A stretch of 64,000 bases of DNA, taken from Acinetobacter colistiniresistens (lineage in GTDB: Bacteria > Pseudomonadota > Gammaproteobacteria > Pseudomonadales > Moraxellaceae). The stretch lies in contig NZ_CP102099.1 of the NCBI RefSeq assembly GCF_024582815.1, positions 3,472,001 to 3,536,000 on the forward strand, read 5' to 3'. A program made the position numbers and the translations under genes. A model generated the notes under the pieces. The model was not told the origin of the DNA. It saw only the letters and a program-made list of their open reading frames with translations, and did not search any database. Positions 59,009-64,000 of this stretch are shown one piece after another; the first letter of the stretch is position 1, and each line of letters begins with the position of its first letter.

Positions 59009-59685
59009 AATTGTTGTATCCAATGCTGAATATGCGGATAACTGTTAATTTTTGGTCCCCAGATTTTACTGGTGCGTATCACTTCTAACAGCTGAGAACC
59101 GACTGCAATATCGGCAATGGTTTTGCTCTCACCGACGAGCCAGCCCGTTTGGCCCAATACCAACTCGATCCGCTCTAAATGCCGAGTAAATTCTGCCTCG
59201 ATATCGGCCTTCGCCATTCGTCCTGTGCCTTGCATCTTCACTTGCAGATTCAACGCAGCTTTGAGCAACGGTTTCATCAGTACAACCTCATGCTTGGGAC
59301 GACCTTCCGCACTAATCGCGACCGCATGATTCAGGGCATCGGCATCACTGACCCGAAAATACACTTCATAGAAATATAACAATTCGTCCGACCAGTCTTC
59401 CCACAATTCAACATAAGCTTTTTGTAGTGGCTCCACAGGATATAACCGTGGCAAATCTGGATATGCTTCATCCAGATAACGGGCAATGCGGGTACTGTCC
59501 TGAATCCGTTGTCCGTTGATATCCAGTACAGGGACTTTACCGACTTTGCTGAGTCCTGGGACTTTGGCCCCCAATACGCCGTTATAATTCACGGTTTCAA
59601 ATGCAATGCCTTTAAACTGTAACATCCGCGCAACTTTCTTGCAGAACGGTGAAATTTCCCATTGATGTAAGACCACTTTACTCAT
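59005..59685 (-). CDS. Glutathione S-transferase family protein
   Basis: 226 residues. An N-terminal thioredoxin-like domain (WEISPFCKKVARMLQFKGIA, KVGKVPVLDINGQRIQDSTR with the cis-Pro and the Ser of the glutathione site) and a C-terminal helical domain (GWLVGESKTIADIAVGSQLL). It is coupled to the downstream SDR-like gene by an ATGA overlap. GSTs of this type detoxify electrophiles or isomerise ring-cleavage products such as maleyl compounds; nothing here selects between these. Confidence 0.86.
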   Translation of the reverse strand: MSKVVLHQWEISPFCKKVARMLQFKGIAFETVNYNGVLGAKVPGLSKVGKVPVLDINGQRIQDSTRIARYLDEAYPDLPRLYPVEPLQKAYVELWEDWSDELLYFYEVYFRVSDADALNHAVAISAEGRPKHEVVLMKPLLKAALNLQVKMQGTGRMAKADIEAEFTRHLERIELVLGQTGWLVGESKTIADIAVGSQLLEVIRTSKIWGPKINSYPHIQHWIQQL

Positions 59686-59813
59686 TGTTATTTATCCATT
59701 TTTTATTGAATTCTCTCGATGATAAGCGAGCAGCTTAATACTCACTCAACTTATCTTACAGATATTTGTGACTTTAGCGATGCATTCATGCAGATGATTT
59801 TCTCTACAATTTA

Positions 59814-60680
59814 TTAATGCATAAAAGTCGACTGCTCAGCAGACAGACCAATTTTGATTTTGGTTTTTGCCACGATGTCAGATTCATCGGTATCATTGGG
59901 ATGGAAGTCACGACGATAATAAGAGAAAAATTGTGGTACCAGTTTTCGATAAGCCTGCATGGTGAAACCTGCAAATTTAGCCCACGATTTTAAATTCAGT
60001 AATTGCTTATCTCTGGACATCAACACCACTTGGTAGGCATTCGAGAAGCTTGTGATGAGTAGCAAGCTCAAACTAAAAATCGCTATGCGTGGGATATAAG
60101 CATCCAAACCTTTGCCATAAAGATATTCATACATGTCATAGGCAACCGCTTTGTGTTCGGTTTCTTCTACGCTGTGCCACAACCATAAATTGCGAATGGT
60201 GGTATCGGTCATTAATTCATTAACGTTCTTCATCATCTCCACCACCAGTACTGCAGTGTAATGCTCCAATCCCACTGTGACCAATAAATTCCACTTTTTC
60301 GAAAAAGTACGTTCAATGGCTTTGAGGATGATACCTGTTACTTTTTCCAGTGACTCAGGGTCTAGCCCGTATTGTTGTGCACTGATATGAAAAGCATGGT
60401 GTTCTTTGGAATGCATGGCTTCCTGACCAATAAATGCGCCAATATCACGATCCAGTTGTGGGTTGCTTGTGACTTGGTCCCGTAAAGCTCTGACTGAACG
60501 AACAAAGTAAGACTCTCCTTCTGGAAATAAGGTGGAAAGACCTGTGAAATAATGGGTAAAGCTTGGTTCATTATTACACCAGTATTTGGGCATACTCTGA
60601 AATTCATAATCCATTCGGCGGACTGGAAATGAGGCAGATATCTTTTGCTTTGATTTTTCTTTTAACGCTGACGCAGACAT
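59814..60680 (-). CDS. Metal-dependent hydrolase family protein (PF10118 type, ferritin-like)
   Basis: 288 residues with FPVRRMDYEF at the N-terminus and paired Glu/His motifs along long helices: FIGQEAMHSKEHHAFH, VGLEHYTAVLVVEMM, WHSVEETEHKAVAYDMYEYL. Spacing of E and ExxH resembles a carboxylate di-iron site. A hydrophobic helix (IAIFSLSLLLITSFSNAY) suggests membrane association. The Pfam family is annotated as predicted metal-dependent hydrolase; reaction unknown. GAGGTGAG ribosome-binding site before ATG 60680. It is divergent from an HxlR regulator. Confidence 0.83.
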   Translation of the reverse strand: MSASALKEKSKQKISASFPVRRMDYEFQSMPKYWCNNEPSFTHYFTGLSTLFPEGESYFVRSVRALRDQVTSNPQLDRDIGAFIGQEAMHSKEHHAFHISAQQYGLDPESLEKVTGIILKAIERTFSKKWNLLVTVGLEHYTAVLVVEMMKNVNELMTDTTIRNLWLWHSVEETEHKAVAYDMYEYLYGKGLDAYIPRIAIFSLSLLLITSFSNAYQVVLMSRDKQLLNLKSWAKFAGFTMQAYRKLVPQFFSYYRRDFHPNDTDESDIVAKTKIKIGLSAEQSTFMH

Positions 60681-60843
60681 AACTCACCTCAAGAATAGAT
60701 CTCAAAATAATAAGTTCCAAAAAAGAACTAGTTTGAAAAATATAGCTGGCATGGTAAGTTGTCAATAAAGCGGATATCTTAATGATTCAAGTTGTCCTAA
60801 AATGACAGCCTGCTTCCTGTAAAGACATATAGATGGTATTGCG

Positions 60844-61305
60844 ATGAAATGGCATGAACTCGGTGAAATGAATTGTCCAATTGCACGGACTTTGTCAATT
60901 TTTGGCGACCGTTGGACTCTGCTGATTATTCGTAATGCTTTTATGAAAACCCGTCGTTTTGATGATTTTCAAAAGCAACTCGGGATCACCCGTCATCTGC
61001 TGACCGAGCGAATTAACCGTTTGGTGCAACACAAGATTTTTGAAAAGGTGCTGTATCATGAAGCACCAAAACGTTATGAATATAAGCTGACGGAAAAAGG
61101 TTTAGCGCTGTACCCGATTATTGTCACCATGAGTACATGGGGCAATATTTGGCAGAATGAAAATAAGCAATTTCCTGAGTTACGTTATCTGCATAAAAAC
61201 TGTGGGCATTTGACCAGCCCAAGCCTGACCTGTGATTGCTGCAAGCAGCCTCTTGATGCGAGACAGATGTCACCTGTTTATGTATCGGGTGAGGATGGGG
61301 AATAA
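60844..61305 (+). CDS. HxlR-family transcriptional regulator
   Basis: 153 residues: CPIARTLSIFGDRWTLLIIR and FDDFQKQLGITRHLLTERIN are the HxlR winged helix. The conserved N-terminal Cys is present. A C-terminal tail with CGHLTSPSLTCDCCKQPL has four Cys and could bind a metal. It is divergent from the ferritin-like hydrolase gene, which it probably regulates in response to an electrophile or substrate. Confidence 0.88.
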   Translation: MKWHELGEMNCPIARTLSIFGDRWTLLIIRNAFMKTRRFDDFQKQLGITRHLLTERINRLVQHKIFEKVLYHEAPKRYEYKLTEKGLALYPIIVTMSTWGNIWQNENKQFPELRYLHKNCGHLTSPSLTCDCCKQPLDARQMSPVYVSGEDGE

Positions 61306-61406
61306 CGTCCCCTTGCCTTATATGGAAACTCAGCTCAAATAAGCGTTCAATTCAATATATAATTTTTTCATAACCCTTGATTAGCGATTGTCAAAAAGAC
61401 ACCAAT

Positions 61407-61709
61407 TTAAAAAGTTCTAAATTGTTTATCCATTAAATTTTCTCGTAAATTACGATATTGTTTTGGAGTCTGATTGGCCCAGCGCTTGAATGCACGGGTA
61501 AAATGTGTGACATCGGAATAACCTAATTTTTCTGAAATATAAGAAATACTATATTCATGATGATTCAGCAGCTTTTTTGCATAACGCTCTCTGACTTGAT
61601 CCATGAGAAACTGAAAAGTGGCTCCCTCTTTTGCCAATTGGCGTTGTAAAGTTCGTTCAGTCAAATGTAACTTATCTGCAACCTCTTTCATTTTGAAAAA
61701 ACCTTCAAC
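61407..61709 (-). pseudogene. C-terminal fragment of an AraC regulator
   Basis: About 100 residues survive: both helix-turn-helices of an OruR/AraC-type protein (MKEVADKLHLTERTLQRQLA and ISEKLGYSDVTHFTRAFKRW). The N-terminal ligand domain is absent, and the frame upstream of ATG 61691 ends at a stop after seven more codons that still fit the family. It abuts the beheaded monooxygenase gene on the other strand at about 61705-61714. It might still bind DNA if expressed. Confidence 0.8.
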
Positions 61710-61711
61710 CT

Positions 61712-62668
61712 CTTATTGGGAGTGGTGCTTCAGCAATCCAATTCTTGCCTGCTATCCAACCCCAAGTCGGTCATTTATATAGTTTCCAGCGGACTCCATC
61801 TTGGGTACTGCCAAAACCGGATTTTGCTGTTCCCAATATTGTGAAAAAGGTTTTTAAAAAAGCACCTTTGCTCGAAAAAATGATTCGTGAAGGCGCCTTG
61901 TGGAGTCTAGAACCGTCACTGCCAGTATTCATGAATATCAAGATTATGGAAAAGCTGCATGCACTAGGTAAACTGAATATCAATCTGAGCATTAAAGATC
62001 CTGAAATGCGTCGGGCCATTACACCGACACATACGCTGGGCTGTAAACGTCCGATGTTCTCCAACAACTGGTATGATGCGCTGGTGAAACCCAATGTATC
62101 TGTACTTTTTCAAGGTCTATCGCATATCACTAAAAATGGTGTCGTCGGTGAAGATGGTAAAGAAATTGCAGTAGATACCATTATCTTTGGAACCGGCTAT
62201 GCTGTTGCTGAACCTGCGATTTATAAGATTATTAAAGGAACCGATGGTCGCAGTTTAAGTGACATATGGCAACGTCAACCACGTGCCTATATGGGCATGT
62301 CAATTTATGGTTTCCCAAATATGTTCATGATGTTAGGACCAAATTCGCAGAATACTGTTGGTTCCGTTATGTGGACAGCGGAGCAACAATCTATCTATAT
62401 ATCCAAAACTATTAGGCTCATGCAGGATCGACGACTTGATCGTATTGAAGTGAAAGAAGCAGTACAAAAACAATTTAATGCTAACATTGATAAACGATTA
62501 GCTAAGATGCCCGTCAGAGCAGATATATGTAAAAGCTACTATCTCGATGATGCAGGACGTAACCATATCATTTGGCCAGAGTTTGGCTTTGTGATTAAAC
62601 ATAAATTACATCATGTCAATCTCAAAGATTACAACACTGAAGCAAACATAATCAAAGTCATCGCTTAA
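61712..62668 (+). pseudogene. C-terminal fragment of a flavin-containing/Baeyer-Villiger monooxygenase
   Basis: About 318 codons survive, starting in the second Rossmann motif (IGSGASAIQFLPAIQPQV), then QRTPSWVLPKPDF, DTIIFGTGYAVAEPA and GFPNMFMMLGPNSQ, all class B flavin monooxygenase blocks. The FAD-binding N-terminus and the start codon are missing; in-frame upstream there is a stop at 61694-61696. A normal protein is about 490-500 residues. No internal stop after 61712, so the loss is recent. A terminator follows. Confidence 0.87.
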
Positions 62669-62680
62669 ACCTGACATCTG

Positions 62681-62707
62681 AGTCTGCTCTTAGCGGGCAG
62701 ACTTTTT
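62681..62707 (+). terminator. Rho-independent terminator of the monooxygenase remnant
   Basis: AGTCTGC and GCAGACT stem with a 9-base loop, followed by T5, 13 bases after the stop codon. Confidence 0.8.
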
Positions 62708-63085
62708 ATTCTCTGCAATGATCCTAAGATCTTGAAACCGTTTGCATCGAGGCTGATTTATCATGATTAATGCAACCACAAGATCGCATGGGTTTGCACC
62801 ATCATCTGGAAACTTTCTTATAGGGCAACGAATGTTTCTCTAGGTTTGAATCTGCTGTATAAAACCATTCAACCATATCGATGTCCCATGACACAGCCAG
62901 TATTACCACAGACCTCTGTTGCCATATGATCGATTGAATTCTGCTGATCAAACCGCAGCTATTTTGTTCTTTTCATCATTTAATTTAGGGAAGATAGATT
63001 TAGCTAAAACCACCTATATTGCATTTCACATCATATTCACGCTGCCCCTTTTAAGCTAACTTTAAAATAGTGTGAGTTTAACAAT
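62708..63085. other. Intergenic region
   Basis: 378 bases. No supported coding frame. The right end near 63000-63080 is AT-rich and should hold the lipoprotein promoter. Confidence 0.4.
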
Positions 63086-63658
63086 ATGACATTTCTAAGA
63101 ACTGTGACTCTCTCTGCACTGACCTTACTTTCATTGGTTTCTTGTAAAAGTATACCAAGCTATAGCGCGGACTATGATAGGGCAAATAAGCAAATCTCAG
63201 GAATTATATTGAATGATGAACAAGCTCAGCTTGTCGGTCAGCACTTTGTAGCTGCATTTAATACAATGGGAACCGCTGATTTTGTCAAAAATGCGGGTCA
63301 ACTTTATGCAGATCATTTATACATCAATGATACCCTTTCTCAATTTTCTACTAAAAAAGAGCTGGTTAAACATTTTGAAGGAATGAATGAACATGTCAGC
63401 AATGTCTCAGTAAAATTAATCAGTGCAACACATACACACGATTCGGCCTATATTCATTGGCATATGGTATATGACTTCAAAATGTTGGGCCGTATGAAAA
63501 CCATGTCCTCATATGGAATTAGCCAAATCAAAATAAATGACGAGGGCTTGATCATTTTTCAGCAAGATTACTGGGACCCTGCTAATGGTTTATATCGTTC
63601 ACTGCCCTATGTCGGCAATGCTTATTCTTTGATCTTACCATTGAAAAAAAATAGTTAA
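63086..63658 (+). CDS. Lipoprotein with NTF2-like domain
   Basis: 190 residues. A lipoprotein signal peptide with lipobox LVSC puts the modified Cys at residue 20. The mature part has an NTF2/SnoaL-like pattern: LVGQHFVAAFNTMGTADFVK, LYADHLYINDTLSQFSTKKE, SYGISQIKIN and FQQDYWDPANGLYRSLP. The periplasmic or outer-membrane-anchored form of such folds has no known general function. A second exported protein gene follows 89 bases later and may be co-transcribed. Confidence 0.83.
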   Translation: MTFLRTVTLSALTLLSLVSCKSIPSYSADYDRANKQISGIILNDEQAQLVGQHFVAAFNTMGTADFVKNAGQLYADHLYINDTLSQFSTKKELVKHFEGMNEHVSNVSVKLISATHTHDSAYIHWHMVYDFKMLGRMKTMSSYGISQIKINDEGLIIFQQDYWDPANGLYRSLPYVGNAYSLILPLKKNS

Positions 63659-63747
63659 AGTTCAGTCAAACAAATAGCCATGATGAACAACTGTAGATTG
63701 TTAAATTTGTTGAATAAAATATATAAAATAAAAGGTAGAGGTGGCAA

Positions 63748-64000
63748 ATGCTTCATTATTTAGCAAAAATTGGACTCAGCAGCTTATGTCTTATGGCACC
63801 TTTAAGCTTAGCCCATGCAAATACGCAACTATGTACCACAGCCCCCTTAATTGTCACAACAAAAAATGTGGGATCAGTCAGCTATTATGCCAATAATTGC
63901 AGTCAGAACTGGGAAAATCAAAATATTCGATTAGATTTTTCTTATAACCAAAATATTCCAGAATGGGCATTTAAAAAGGCGGCCACTTACTACCTCAAAA
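63748..64000 (+). CDS. Exported protein, N-terminal part (runs off right edge)
   Basis: GAGGTGG ribosome-binding site before ATG 63748. The first 22 residues form a Sec signal (IGLSSLCLMAPLSLAHA). The mature start NTQLCTTAPLIVTTKNVGSV then NWENQNIRLDFSYNQNIPEW and AFKKAATYYLK resembles chalcone-isomerase-like periplasmic proteins found next to such lipoproteins, but only 84 codons are visible, so this is tentative. Confidence 0.65.
   Translation, partial: MLHYLAKIGLSSLCLMAPLSLAHANTQLCTTAPLIVTTKNVGSVSYYANNCSQNWENQNIRLDFSYNQNIPEWAFKKAATYYLK

Overview
The window reads as a chromosomal segment of an Acinetobacter-type gammaproteobacterium. The evidence is an AT-rich composition, a beta-ketoadipate (cat) cluster with catI/catJ/catF/catD paralogues arranged as in Acinetobacter, an iac-type indole-3-acetate cluster with a flavin reductase carrying a MarR-like tail as in Acinetobacter aromatic hydroxylases, and a vgrG-like type VI secretion remnant. 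No rRNA, tRNA, CRISPR array, intact insertion sequence or prophage was seen.

Layout. 1-7.3 kb: arginine succinyltransferase operon astC-A-D-B-E (minus strand, astE cut by the left edge), preceded by a glutamate dehydrogenase and a divergent Lrp/AsnC regulator, so arginine to glutamate to 2-oxoglutarate is encoded together. 7.9-9.6 kb: NAD-type malic enzyme. 10.4-13 kb: a carboxymuconolactone-decarboxylase-like protein coupled to a succinate-semialdehyde-type dehydrogenase, a GntR-like remnant and a DUF1330 protein. 13.1-18.4 kb: SDR plus amidohydrolase, then a TonB-dependent siderophore-type receptor and a periplasmic protein. About 19 kb: a 36-residue single-span membrane protein, then fadE. 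22.1-31 kb: OprD-type porin, catM, and catB-C-A / catI-J / catF-D for catechol to succinyl-CoA plus acetyl-CoA, interrupted by a strong terminator and by a mirror-symmetric hairpin element. 31.1-35.3 kb: phenylacetaldehyde-dehydrogenase-like enzyme, GMC alcohol oxidoreductase and FeaR-like regulator. 35.4-43.4 kb: iac-like operon (H, A, an NTF2-like gene, C, D, E, F, G) with divergent marR-type iacR. 43.5-48.1 kb: MFS transporter, AraC regulator, opine-dehydrogenase-like and 3-hydroxyacyl-CoA-dehydrogenase-like genes. 48.5-64 kb: accessory genes (LysR/azoreductase pair, zinc-ribbon glycine-rich protein, vgrG/sugar-dehydrogenase deletion junction, soxR, DHDPS/aldolase/MocR set, GST and two SDR-like genes, ferritin-like hydrolase, HxlR regulator, a deletion junction between an AraC gene and a flavin monooxygenase, a lipoprotein, and an exported protein cut by the right edge).

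How the parts fit. The centre (about 22-48 kb) looks like a catabolic island: aromatic ethanols or acetaldehydes could be oxidised to indole-acetate (or phenylacetate) by the GMC/ALDH pair, indole-acetate taken to catechol by iac, and catechol to central metabolism by cat. The porin next to catM and the MFS gene 25 kb away share a nearly identical promoter/operator element, and the porin copy contains 13 bases identical to the CatM-type operator between catM and catB. This suggests one regulatory circuit for outer- and inner-membrane uptake and ring cleavage. Two clean deletion scars show that the right-hand third of the window is an eroding accessory region.
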